NCBI GenBank assembly: GCA_902729315.2
Contig: LR746265.1
Coordinates: 6,180,892-6,244,891 of the forward strand
Reading direction: 5' to 3'
Source of the DNA: Spirodela intermedia
Lineage: Eukaryota > Streptophyta > Magnoliopsida > Alismatales > Araceae
Length of the DNA stretch: 64,000 bases
Positions 48,396-59,598 of this stretch are shown here, in pieces. Position 1 is the first letter of the stretch; every line of letters begins with the position of its first letter. Both the position numbers and the translations under genes were made by a program. Below the pieces are notes generated by a model. It did not search any database. It was not told where the DNA came from and saw nothing but the letters and a program-made list of their open reading frames with translations.

Positions 48396-49224
48396 CTTGA
48401 GGACGCCAATTTTTCAATTAATATTAAAGTCATGGGCTGATGTGAGCCTCCCTTGTCAGCCCCAGGCTGGGTCAATGAGCCCAGTGGGCCCGGCCCATTA
48501 ACGTTAATGGCTTTTTAATTGGCATAGTTAGGGTGGGTCTTTGTCGCCAGGACGCGAGGCATCTCGAGCTAAGTAGTCCTACTTTTATGTCTCATTAGAG
48601 AATATATTGATAGATACGATAGATGGATAATTAAGGGAAATAAGATACAAATAAATATCCGCCGCCCTCTTTGCCTTCTTGGGTAGCCCGAGTCTCGTTG
48701 GGCCCCAAGTGGGCTTCAGTAACTGGGCTTATCCAGCGCGGGCCCGCTGATCAGAAATTATATATATTCCCAGGTGAAGAAAAACTATAAGAAATTTCTT
48801 GGGACATTTCCATATATATATTTTAAAATTATGAAGAACCTTTTTGATGATCTTGAAGAAAAATAAATCCGAAATCTCTCATTTTATTCAACAACTCGTC
48901 TGAGTGAAGTTTTATGGTCTTATATTTTCCGGTGAAAAAAAATAAATTAAATGCAGGTGCCAGCGAGAAATAGTAAAAAAAAAAAAAGAAAAAAAAAGAA
49001 GGTCGAGGTCCTCGAATTATGGGAAAAAAAATGAGAACTTTATTGGGAGAACTTTCGAGTATTTTTCCTGTCAACTAACGCGGAAAAAGAAGAAGAGGAA
49101 CCGACGTTTGCCTCTAGAAACACAGCAAGAAAAAAAAAGTTCTACATTTTCCTGGGAATTTCATAAAAATTATAACTTTATGTGCTCTCTCTCACGCGCC
49201 CGATTTCACCTCCCGGCTGCGGAT
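48393..49224. other. Spacer with site II-type GGGCC motifs, no gene
   Basis: A cluster of TGGGCC/GGGCCC-type motifs lies at 48470-48500 and 48690-48750. The rest is A-rich low complexity (48940-49040). Both flanking genes end here (convergent), so these motifs are not near a known start. Confidence 0.6.
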
Positions 49225-49826
49225 TCATAGGTCGCCTTCTACTTCTCCGCCGGCGATGGCAGAGGAAGCGGCGCGGGCCGCCCTCTTCACCTTCTCCGAT
49301 GCCTTCTCCACGGCCGCCTCTGCCGCACAAGCCGCCGACTTGGCCGACTCCTCCGCCGCCAACTTGCCCGCCTGGAAGCTCCTCGTCGCCGCCTCCTTCA
49401 TCGTCGCCGATCTGCTCCTCGGAATCCTTCATCCCAAGATCCACATCAAGAACGGGAAAAAAGAAATAAATACCAGCAATCGAAACCACTGGTTAAAATA
49501 ATATCCCGCCAAATTCCCATTTTCAAGGCCTAATTTTTCCTTCCGCTGCTTACTTACTCTGCTCTGGTGAGCGGTCGGAGCTTCATCACCCCCGGCCGGA
49601 CCCACGACCAGAAGGCCTCCCAAGCGCCGCCAGTCGTCGCCACCCCTACCCCCATCGCTCTCTCCGCAGCGTTGGGCTCCTGCCGCCTACCGTCCTCCGA
49701 GCCCACCGCCACCGTGGCCACCGGAATCAGGAGAGACCCTGCGAGGAGGAGAAGGAAGAGGAGAGAGGAGGAAGAAAGGCCGGAGAGAGCTCCCCTCTCT
49801 CTGCCGCTGCGGCTGTCCACCGCCAT
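49225..49826 (-). CDS. Small Ala/Lys-rich LEA-like protein with N-terminal hydrophobic signal
   Basis: Two exons on the minus strand: 49826-49558 and one starting at 49426, 49417, 49414 or 49411 and ending 49225, giving 151-156 residues. Exon 1 encodes a signal or anchor, LLFLLLLAGSLLIPVATVAV (22-41), then GGAWEAFWSWVRPGVMKL, and ends at a near-perfect donor AGA|GTAAGTAAG (49557). Exon 2 reads ATMKEAATRSFQAGKLAAEE, then SAKSAACAAEAAVEKASEKV and ends AGGEVEGDL. The Ala/Lys/Glu periodicity with small residues is typical of late-embryogenesis-abundant-type amphipathic helices. The AWEAFWSW block before such helices recalls small plant LEA-related membrane proteins. I do not recognise a named family. 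The upstream region has several TGGGCC/T motifs, suggesting broad expression in growing cells. Confidence 0.65.
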
Positions 49827-50019
49827 AATTCCGCTTCCTGAGGAGGTGAGGCTTCATCCGGCATTAGCGACGAGAGGAAGCTGTCCGCCGGTAGAGGCGG
49901 CGACTCGGTTGTCGTCGCCATAGGGTGGCGACACCTGGCGCTGACGTGTCCGTCTCCACCTCCTTGCAGTCAACAGCGTTGAAAGATGATCGGAGGGAGG
50001 GGGAGAGAGGATGGGTCGC

Positions 50020-50215
50020 TGCTTCTCGGCCCAAACATGCCGGGCCGAGTTTGGGTTGGGCCTGTTGGGCACTACTTTATTCTTATTTAGTTGGAATCCC
50101 ACGAAGGGGGATTCCAACAAACTCATAAAGCTCTGACAGACTTGGGCCGCAACGTTAAGCCCACAAGAGTTTTCAGTCCCAGCCCAGCCCGGACTGGGGC
50201 AGGCGGAACCGAGAC
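50020..50215 (-). promoter_or_regulatory. Cluster of site II-type (TGGGCC/T) motifs upstream of the LEA-like gene
   Basis: Motifs GGCCCAAA, GGGCCGAG, TTGGGCCTG, TTGGGCACT, TTGGGCCGC, AAGCCCAC and CAGCCCAGCCC occur within 200 bases, starting about 195 bases upstream of the ATG at 49826. In plants such elements bind TCP factors and mark promoters of housekeeping and proliferation-linked genes. Confidence 0.5.
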
Positions 50216-51800
50216 ATTGAGAAATTTCCATAATAATGATATTTATATTAATTTTTGTTTTTCATAGATTTTTAATATTTAATTATTTAATACTATGTAT
50301 TGGATAACAATGACTATATTATTATTATACACTATAAATATACGATATAATTTAATTTTAAGTAAATAAATAAAATATTAATATCTTTACTTTGGTTGAT
50401 TTAATAGTGAAGCTTCAATTTTTATGTAACCTAAATTTCTAATTACAAATAATTTATCTTATTCTCATCCAAATTGTACATGTATTTCCTTACGAGGGTG
50501 TTCCAAGCCCAATTTCCATTGGCCCATTGAGAGACTTCTCGTCCAAGTACATATTTTTCTACAATATAAATTATTACTGCCAAAATATTATTATAATTAT
50601 TCGACTGCATTGTTGGCACAATGTGTGGGGACCCCATAAATATGCAAAATAGTAGCAAAGAAGGATCCCTTCGGCATGTTTGACAATGCCAAAGTTAGCC
50701 TTCTAAATGTTACAATTAAGCCCATTGATCAAGAATCAATGGGGCCTACCATTGATCTCAATGACTCTCTAACTATTATGCCTTTGAAAGCTCTCTCTCC
50801 CCTCTCCCCCCCCACCCCACTCTATATACACCTACTCTAGATCCATTAGAGAACTGTTTCCATCCTACCTCACTCAATGGCCTTTGTGTGCTTCAAGAGG
50901 TCTATGATGATGATCCCTCCACTAAAGCCATTGACTGATGTGCCCTCCTTATTAGATTTGATCTATATGTGGACATATATATACATATATCAATTTTATA
51001 TTATAGAAATATCATTAATTTTAATTTCTATTTGAATGATTCATTAAGGATTAAGTATTAAAAATAAGACATCTTATGTAAGCATGAGTTAAATATAATT
51101 ATATGTAGAGACTATGTCTTAATTCTAACTTTTTGATGGATAAAAAATTAGAAAAAGAATATTAGTAGACAATTACCATCTCTTGGCTATTAAGGAGTCA
51201 TGATTCTTGTATCACACAATGTGAGAATCACTTTTGAAGCATCTCATCACTTCAAGAGATGAAGTCATAGTGTGAGTGATTCCCTTGTGTTGATCTAAAA
51301 GGCCACAAATCACATATGAGTCATAATAGACTTAGCTATGTCTTCTAATCACTCTCACTTTATTATCATTCCTCATGATTTGACATATATTCATAATCTT
51401 TATTATTCTTTCCCTGGTAGTCTTTCACCCTTGGCAACCACCGCTTGGGCTTAGACATTAGTGGCAAGACCATTGTGCCTAGGAAGGAGAGGAGGGAGTT
51501 CAAAGTGGAACCATAGGTCTTTGAGAGTGACGCTTTCAAGGTCCTTTTGGGCTTGGTGGGGAGAACAGCTAGGGACAAAGAGGGCTGCCAAAGTAAGAAA
51601 AAAGAACATGGAAGAGACATACTATCTTTACTAGGGCAAACTCCATCTTCTTTTAGCATAAGCTTTGGCTTGTAGAAAATAATGGTGCTGCCTCACTACC
51701 TTGGCAAGATCTAAAAGACATCATCAACTTCTTAAATTATTACGATTAAATTTTTTTATACAAAATTTTAGACTTTAATTATCACTCATAACTATTTTAC
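50216..51800. other. AT-rich spacer with an unassigned open segment
   Basis: A TATA-like CTATATACACC at 50821 is followed 55 bases later by an ATG (50877) opening MAFVCFKRSMMMIPPLKPL, with about 50 codons in the frame. Near 51410-51670 a plus-strand frame is open apart from one TAG (about 51509), while the minus strand carries a 97-codon frame over the same bases. I recognise neither. They could be two exons of a small gene or decayed element sequence. Confidence 0.3.
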
Positions 51801-51990
51801 AATAATAAGGCCACCATAAATATCACCAACAATCTTGTGGAATATGACATAACGAAACATATCAAAATTGAGAAACACTTAATTGAAGATGATTGATTCT
51901 AGTGAGCTATGTTTATTCTACATGAACTAGAGATCAATTAGGTGATGCATTTACAAAGGAACTATCATATAGGATGAACCTTGAATGAAT
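51800..51990 (+). mobile_element. Degenerate Ty1/copia polyprotein tail (RNase H end)
   Basis: The frame from 51804 reads NKATINITNNLVEYDITKHI followed by KIEKHLIEDD and a stop. This resembles the copia RNase H C-terminus (NPVQHDRTKHIEIDRHFIKE in typical elements). After a frameshift, TRDQLGDAFTKELS corresponds to the terminal TKDQLADIFTKxL motif. No long terminal repeats or upstream domains were recognised, so it is a decayed fragment. Confidence 0.7.
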
Positions 51991-52050
51991 TAATTCAGAT
52001 TTGTATTTTCTTTCTCTCCCCTCTCAAGAGGTGTTTCTGGATTCCTATCT

Positions 52051-52262
52051 CACCTCATCTTGCTCCCACCTCAATGAGATGTGGACTTGTCTTGCTGTTG
52101 ACCCTATGGGCAATAGGCTCATCTCAATGCTGTCTAAATAGATGAAAGGCTTGTCTCACCACTACCTCAATAGGCTGTGGACTTGTCTCGCCGTAGCCTC
52201 AACATGCTATGGATTTATCTTGCCACCACCTAAATAGGTTGTAGGCTTGTCTTTCCATCATC
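52051..52262 (+). repeat. Degenerate minisatellite with a 32-bp unit
   Basis: Units such as GGACTTGTCTCGCC-(N)-CTCAACATGCTAT and GGATTTATCTTGCC-(N)-CTAAATAGGTTGT follow one another at 52147-52242, each 31-32 bases. A first copy lies at 52051-52082 and a partial last copy follows 52243. The copies differ at about a quarter of positions. It lies just downstream of the copia fragment and may be part of the same decayed element. Confidence 0.65.
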
Positions 52263-53088
52263 TCGCCTTGCCATTGCTCTAACTTGGTGCTATCTCCCTC
52301 ATCTTCCACATCATCTTGGTTCATCATTGGCTCATCTCTCTTCAAATTGAAAATAACTCAATATTTAAATGTATAGATTTGGATCACAAAAATCTAGAAA
52401 ATCTTGAAAGGACCTACATATCTCAACCATCAGTCTAAAAGTAATTTTTTTAATTAAGGCTTTAAACATGAAAAAATATTAGTTCTACAAAATTTAATGT
52501 TCTAATTTAAAGATATGTTGTTTATTGTAATTTATAAATTTATATTATATATACTTGCATGTATATGGTGCACAAACATATGAAGTGATTTCTACCTACT
52601 AGAGGAGAACACCAAAAGGTTTAAACCACATAGATTTTTAAATTGACATGTGTTGATTACTTTTGAAATGGGCAAGCACTAAGTCCTTGTACATGTTTTT
52701 TTAGCCATTTTCAATCATGTTTTATTTATTTTCCTAAAATAGTATTTTTAAAAATCTAACAAATACTTTGAGATATTTTAGGAAGGTCTACCCATACTAT
52801 AATGACAATTATTCCTTATGAACAGAAATATAAAGGTCAAAGCATTTTAAGAAATATAAAAATTTCTACAACTAGACTTTCCATGTGGACACATCAGAAG
52901 AATCAGAAACACTAGAATTGAATGATGCCTAGAGTTCCCCAAAACACTTAAGTGTAAGTTCATTAGGAGAGTTCCCTCTCTCCCTTCCCACAATGAAGAG
53001 TCTATGAGAACTCAAGATAAGACAAAACGAGCCTTCAATTTATAACTTCGACCTATCATTTGTCTCTCCTTGATCATCAACATACACC

Positions 53089-53145
<57 letters not shown>

Positions 53146-55690
53146 ATATTTCTGTGTACATGCAAGGACAAGTCAACTAGTCTTGAAATTAGTTTCTGCT
53201 CTCCATCCACTATCTTTATATGGATTTAACCACGAGCTTCCCCCCTATATACAAATATGGGTTGAGAGACCTAACTTGGAGAAAGCTAGCCTACATTCAT
53301 CGAACCTGTTCAATATTGTGGTCAAAGGAGATGTAAGCCAAATTGCAGTTTCTTTCATGGCCTGCTAAGTTTTGTATGTCTCCTTTTTTTATAAGATTCT
53401 CTTTTGTCCTATTTAGGGTGCCAATAGATCTCACATAAAAGAGAGAAGATGAGAATTGACAGGCACATTTCTCTCTCCATATGACTCATTTATGATATTA
53501 TCAATGACAATATTGATAGATTGATTAATTGAGAGAGAGAGAGAGAGGGAGAGAGAGAGGCCTTGTAGACTATTTTATGATGGTTGAATGAAGAAGAAAA
53601 GTTTGCATCCTTTTACCATAGCTTGGTGTAGGTGCTTGTTGGTGATCATTGAGAGATATCGTGCTCCCCAAAAGTTAAGGTTCCACTTCAAAAGCTCTAG
53701 AGTTTTTCTTCGTCTCATGAACAAGAGGGAAGAGAAGCCCTCGAGTAACGAACAATAAGTAGAAAAGAGCTACATTAATCTTTCATGTTTTCTCATTTTT
53801 GTCTACTCTCTCTTTTCTTTCCTTCTCTCTTTTCCTACAAACTACAAATGTCAATTGAAGAACAGATTCAAGAAGGAAAATAATAGTTTTATTGAGATTC
53901 TATACCTATTCTTCATGTCCAAAATGATCAATAATTACAAAACAGGAAGAACTTGTTGAATGTAATTTTTTTTGAAAAACCCTAGATGTGCTTCAAGAGG
54001 CTGAAGAAAACACCCTTAGACTATAGAAGGTTGCTCCTAAGTTGTAGAAGATGCCTTCCTCAAGAAATCAATAAATGAGCCAGGATCGATTTTCTTCATC
54101 TTTGGCCATTGTAAATCCAAGCATTTGAAATTTTGATCTCCATCTAGTTCTCTTTTAATGGTCTAGCATTACTCTCTAAGATTGTCAAGGCATGTAGCAG
54201 TTGTCACCATGGAGCTGAAATGTGGATGTAGCTTCACTACCAATCTCAGGGCTGAAGGCCATGAAAAAGATTGTAATTTTATCTTCAAGATAAACTCTTT
54301 CGTTGATCAAAAAAGAAGAAAGACGAAAAAAATACTAAGACTTTGAGAGACGAAGTGAATTGCGGAGTTTGGTGATAGAGGTGACCCATATATTAATGTT
54401 GCTACCACAAAAAATAACTTCCTCAAATGAGAAAGCTAAACTTGAATGAGGTGGCCTATTGGGTATTTTTATTATTATTATCTGCCACTTGATTGTAGTA
54501 GATTCAGATGTGTCATTTTTTCTTATTTATGTCATTTAGAATTTGAGAAAGTTCACCTTTCGAGATATTTTATTGAGAATCTGTGATAAAATTTTATAAA
54601 AAATATCATATAGGTTGAGATGCAATGTTGCAACCCACCGATGGCCAACCTCACCTTTTGGTCCTTTATGATTATTTGACAAGACAACAAGGCATATAAT
54701 GGTCGATTCATCTCTCATTTCTTGAACAATGAACGCTTAGAACTTAATTTGATGTCTTCTTCGTATAATGTGGATAAGACAAGGCATATATGAGTTAATT
54801 AAAAATTATTTTAGAGATCACACTTTGATCTCTATAGCAAGTAGCGAGAATATGAAGAATTAGTGTTATGAGTGAAATGAGTGTTGAAAGTAGGAGTTGA
54901 CGAAGAAATTCACAAGTTCAGAGCTCAACATTATTTTGAACAATTCTATGTTATATCATTATTTTATGTATTATCACATTATCCCTTATTTATGTATTTT
55001 GCCTACATGTATTTATACCTTTTATGACTTTGTCAATTATACCAATTAAAATTCTTTATGAGAATGAAACTTTCCCTCAATGGGCTATTGTCTACTAGAA
55101 ATATTGTTTCCTCCAAGTTTTTATGTTGGAATCTAGTTATTATATAAACAACTAGTTGTTGTGTAGATTTCTTCACGAGTGTTTTTATTACTCTTATTTT
55201 TGTAGAAATGAAACTTTTTCTCTTTTAATAACAACATATATGTATATTTGGAAGTCCTTACTAGTGATTTGGGTTTTCCAACAGCCTCTTCTTGTGCCCC
55301 CTCTCCTTCACACCCATCTTCCCTCTTTATAGGCTTGGTATTGGGCCTTCAAATTACTTTTACATAATACTTCTCTAATCTAAAAAATAAGATCCCTTAT
55401 CAATTGTAGGATGATGCTCTATGACGTGACTTAGTCATTGTATATTAAATCACACAAATATAAAATTTATAAAACTAGAAAATACGAATTTTCAGATATT
55501 TAGAAGTATTTCTGAACAAATATATCAATTATAATTTAATAAAACTTCCAAAAATAACGGTAATTTTCCAGGTCGATTACAAGGATGTAATATCTGGTAA
55601 TTATTTAGAATTTTTCTCAAAGAATACTATTTTATATAATTTTTATACTAATAAATAAAAAGGAAATATATTTAAAATTCACGAAAAAAA
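52263..55690. other. AT-rich spacer without a supported gene
   Basis: It contains a (TC)n-(TATC)n compound microsatellite at 53094-53149 and a GA-rich patch at 53531-53560. Open frames are short, AT-rich and unrecognised. Confidence 0.6.
53094..53149. repeat. (TC)n(TATC)n compound microsatellite
   Basis: About 20 TC units pass into four TATC units. No gene is nearby. Confidence 0.92.
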
Positions 55691-56520
55691 GAAAATAAGG
55701 GTGCGGGCATCAGGATGACGTCAGCGCTCGGCGAACGTGAATCGGGCGGCAACAGAGTTCCGCCTGGTGATTCTTACGTAAGCGATTACAGACGATTTAA
55801 TTGATCAAATTAAGATATGTAAAAGCCGGAAGAATCGTAATGAAATGAAGTATATGTTGGTAAATTTTAAATCAAGAAATTATCACTGAATGAAGCGTAA
55901 AGTAAGTTAAAAGCAGGAAAACAAAGTTCTGGCGTCGCGACGGCGATGCGTCGATGATGCACCAAAATCCTAAGCGTTTGGGAGGATCGTCGTGCAGCGT
56001 CCACGGCCTCGAAGGCTCTCCTTGAACAAAGACGACGTGGGCAATCTCTAGTCTCCTGGCGAAATCTAGAGATTAATGAAATGGGTCGTCGAGTCGTCTC
56101 CGGCAACTGTCATTCGGCAGAGTAGAAAAACGGCGACTTTGCGGCTCTCTGACGGCTGTCACCCGATGGAGAGGAGCTGGATGGAGGTGGGGCGCATGTC
56201 AAGGCGCTTCATCTTCAGGTCCGTACAGCAAGAGGAGGCTCTTCATCGCATCTGGTATGGTCTCAGGAGGTGGCAACTCGTCTTCCGGTAGATTGTTCTC
56301 TTTCCGACGACGGCTTGTTCGTTGATCAATCAGAGATGATTTACTCGATGGATTTGTGATCCTTTTATCGCGAATCCTTCAACAATTTTAGTAACAATGC
56401 TCTGCGAATTGCATTGACGAGATTTTCGCCGATGATCCAACAATTTTGGTTGCTTAATCCTTCACCGGGGATCTGCAAGAAAGTCGCGATAATCAGATAA
56501 AAATATAAGTTTTGGCTCTG
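55690..56520. other. GC-richer island, gene not identified
   Basis: Base composition rises sharply relative to both sides. Short frames occur on both strands (minus 55867-56106, plus 56076-56291) and overlap, with no recognised domain. A perfect 9-bp inverted repeat (AATCTCTAG at 56043-56051, CTAGAGATT at 56066-56074) could form a hairpin with a 14-base loop. The island runs directly into the snRNA-type promoter region. Confidence 0.4.
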
Positions 56521-56521
56521 G

Positions 56522-56536
56522 GAGGATTCGAACCCG
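56522..56536 (-). other. tRNA-like T-arm / B-box motif
   Basis: The minus strand reads CACGGGTTCGAATCCTCCC, containing GGTTCGAATCC, a perfect match to the Pol III B-box consensus GGTTCGANTCC. No complete tRNA cloverleaf could be drawn: the arms flanking the loop pair poorly and I see no clear A box upstream. It may be a tRNA or SINE remnant. Confidence 0.35.
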
Positions 56537-56577
56537 TGCCGGTTGCCCCGCTTCTTCTGAGGAAGGTGACAGGTTTA

Positions 56578-56620
56578 GTCCCACATCGGTTGTGCGCTGA
56601 ATTTTCGGGCGAATATATAG
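56578..56620 (+). promoter_or_regulatory. snRNA-type promoter: upstream sequence element plus TATA
   Basis: GTCCCACATCG (56578-56588) matches the plant snRNA upstream sequence element RTCCCACATCG exactly. A TATA box (AATATATAG, 56612-56620) begins 24 bases after it. In plants this shorter spacing characterises RNA polymerase III snRNA genes (U6, U3, MRP), whereas Pol II snRNA genes have about ten bases more. The same short element also occurs near the ends of some plant LTR retrotransposons, so the sequence alone does not prove a promoter. Confidence 0.5.
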
Positions 56621-56640
56621 TAATGTTACATTTCTAAGCA

Positions 56641-56830
56641 AAGTCCCTTTCTCATGCGTGTACGACCACTTCTTGTCCCACAGCTAGCTGGCCAACGGTG
56701 ACGTGGAAGGGGAGTGACGCACACGTGCCCCCATCGGTTCAAGCCGCTCGAGCCCCTGCTCGCGGCTACTCCCCGACTGTGCTTCTGACCTGCTTGCGGG
56801 CCCGGCTGGCCGGCGGGTCCCCCATTTTAC
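56641..56830 (+). ncRNA. Candidate Pol III non-coding RNA, unidentified
   Basis: Downstream of the USE/TATA pair, about 185 GC-rich bases end in CCCCCATTTTAC and further T runs, as a Pol III terminator would. The expected start, about 25 bases after TATA, falls near AAGTCCCTT (56640-56648), which recalls the GTCCCTT start of U6, but the rest is not U6, U3 or 7SL as I know them. A strong hairpin is visible: AGCCGC (56742-56747) and GAGC (56750-56753) pair with GCTC (56758-56761) and GCGGCT (56762-56767) around a CCCT loop. A second GC-rich self-complementary segment is at 56798-56818. No long open frame crosses it. Alternatively it is part of a retrotransposon terminal repeat. Confidence 0.35.
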
Positions 56831-59567
56831 AATATTTTTATTTTTATTTCTTTTTCTTCATTTATCTCAAAAGTAAGACTATAAAAATCATATAAATTCA
56901 TATAAAATCACATAATTACCCAAAAAGTCACGTTAATTAATTGAAAACCACTTTTCATACTTTAACACAAATATAAGTCTATTTATCATGAGTTAAGGCT
57001 AAAAATATATTATTTACTAATTATTAACTCATGATAATGAAGACTTATCACTCTACCCTTTGAATAGTGTTTTTATATACTAAACCAAAATAAATATCAT
57101 AATTTTAGTTTGCTAGTTGTTTATCAGCTATTTCTTATAAGAGATATGATGTTGAAGTGTGTTGTGATTGTTTGATCAAGTCCTTTGTGCATGATTATAT
57201 ATATGTATATATTAGAGAGAGAGGACGACATCATCAAACGAAGATCATGGTGTTGTGGATGTTGAGACATGAACATTGAAAGATAAAGATGATGATTGAG
57301 AGTAATAGAGGAGAGATTACAATAAAGAGATAGAGTCGATGTGATACTGAAAGATAAACATAGAATGAAAGAGATTAAGCTAGAGTGAGAGAGAATAAGT
57401 AGATGGAGATAGGAAATGTGAGGTGGACTTCTAGATTGCACTGACCTTATATGTACAAGCAAGGGGAAGAAGGATTGTTAACTAGAGCTGTGTTTATTAT
57501 AGAGAGACACTTAAAGTCTTATGATCAAAACTTCAAGAATATAACAAAGGTAGAATAATAAAAAAAATCAGAGGTATAATCCGTATGAGCATAACATTTG
57601 AGAACTTATGGTAAAAGGAAGTATAAGAAGGTGAAATGATCAAAACTTGATGTGAAATCTATCTAATCTTTTGACCTTCATATGATTGAGATGTCACCTC
57701 ATTATGATTGAAGATGATAGTTATATTCAAGAGTCTATAACCTAAAACATTTTAAATTCATGACTCTTTGATTTTCTATTGACTTTATTAGTGAAATAGT
57801 ACTTGAAGTCAACAACTCACTCATTATCTCTGTCATATGATAATATATCAAGTGATTAATTACCCTCTCATAACTTGACTATGTATAAATCTTAAAAATA
57901 TGATTTTTCACCTCCAGATTAATGACATTAGATAATTAACAAATATGTAATTTTATCTTAGGAATTTAGTAACAACTATCCAGTCGTATTTCCATTAGTT
58001 CATTAATTGTATCATCCTCTCATTTGTTTAGTGGAACATGTTCATTTTTTAATCATTATTTTAGTCAAAAAGGTACTAATCAAATACATGAAAGTTTGAT
58101 AAAAAAATTCATGATGTCTAGTGAACTAGATTTTGAAGACATTGTCTTTGAGTTACTTGAGTATATGGTAATGTTAGTTGTCAGAATACTTTAATTTTCT
58201 AAGTTACTTTAATTTAACAATTTTAGATGAATAACATGCTCAGTTTAAGAAAAATCTGATTACCCTTTTTAAACTTGATGTTTGCTCACATGCCTTTTAT
58301 GCTTAAAGCTCTTGTTAATTTTTGCATGCATTTGATGACACATCCTTTTGATTTATTGAGCTTATTTTTGTAAATCTATTTTATGATATTTATCAATGGG
58401 AAGTGAAATTGAATTTAGTGACCCATTTTTATTGACGTAAGGAACCTCATATGGACTCACTTTTGTTGTGTAGTTGTTTGAGTAATGATAGCTAAGTCTT
58501 ACTTTAAGTAGAATAACATCTCATTATTGTTCCTTGGTTTTAGAATACCTTTATGATCAACCTATTTAGTTCATCTATTAATTTAAAGACGATGTCAGGA
58601 ATTAAATTGTAAATTTTCTCCAAATTTTTATTAAATATTTTGAAAATAAAATGTTCTTTAGAATTTGGATTACGTTTTGATGTGAAATATTCAAGGATGC
58701 AGATTTTTTGAAGAGTGTCAAATTCTTTGAAAGAGATGCTTGCAACTTTTAAAACTGTCATAGATTCTACAAATGAAATATATGACACAAATTTTAATAA
58801 TTCATCAATGCAATTATATAGAATCATGACATCTATATTTGTGAAAACCAAAACTAAATCAAAACTTATACCTTACCATAGACCATTTGGAATTGGAAGA
58901 ATTGCATAAAATTTAGTATTTTGATCATTATTTTAATTTGATGGCATATATGATAATGATCAATGATTTTATCTAGATGTTTGGTCATCAAGGTTAGTCA
59001 TTTTAGCTTTTTAAATGAGAGGGTTGGTAACAATGACCAAAGAAGCCACCAAGGCATGTAGGTCTTCTTGACAATTGTTTCTCTTTTCTAACGAGACATA
59101 ATGACACAAGAATATTCTTGATAATTATAGGTATTTGGGCAAATATTATTTTGATATTGATAAATCATGTAAAAGGACAAGCTTTTCATTTTGTGTCGTC
59201 ATATAGTTAATAATAAAATTGATAAAAATGATGAATTATCTTTGTTCTAACCATTGAAGAAGTCTTGTGATCTAGAATTGAATGCTTGTGGTTTTTTCAC
59301 CTATATCTGTTTAACTAATTTAATTTTAATTATCCTTAAGAGATGACTCACTAAAAATTAAGAAATGACTAAAAGACATTTGAGAAGAAGATACCTTGCT
59401 ATAATACTACACATTAATTGTTGGACATTCATAGTTAATTATTGAAATGATTTTGAACAAGTTTTTTTAAACTGTTGATCTTAAAATAATTGTCAAAATC
59501 AAGTTCATTCAAGTTTTCTCACTTAAGGCATCAAGCTAACACATCTAAGAAAACTATGCTTATTAAG

Positions 59568-59598
<31 letters not shown>

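Noticed and set aside
49256-49501. Plus-strand frame starting MAEEAARAALFTF
   Set aside because: It mirrors the minus-strand Ala/Lys-rich exon. The minus strand has a strong donor, an upstream signal-peptide exon and a promoter motif cluster, so the plus frame is taken as a shadow.
56522-56600. A tRNA gene on the minus strand
   Set aside because: The T-loop motif is present, but stem pairing is weak, and no anticodon arm or acceptor complement was found.
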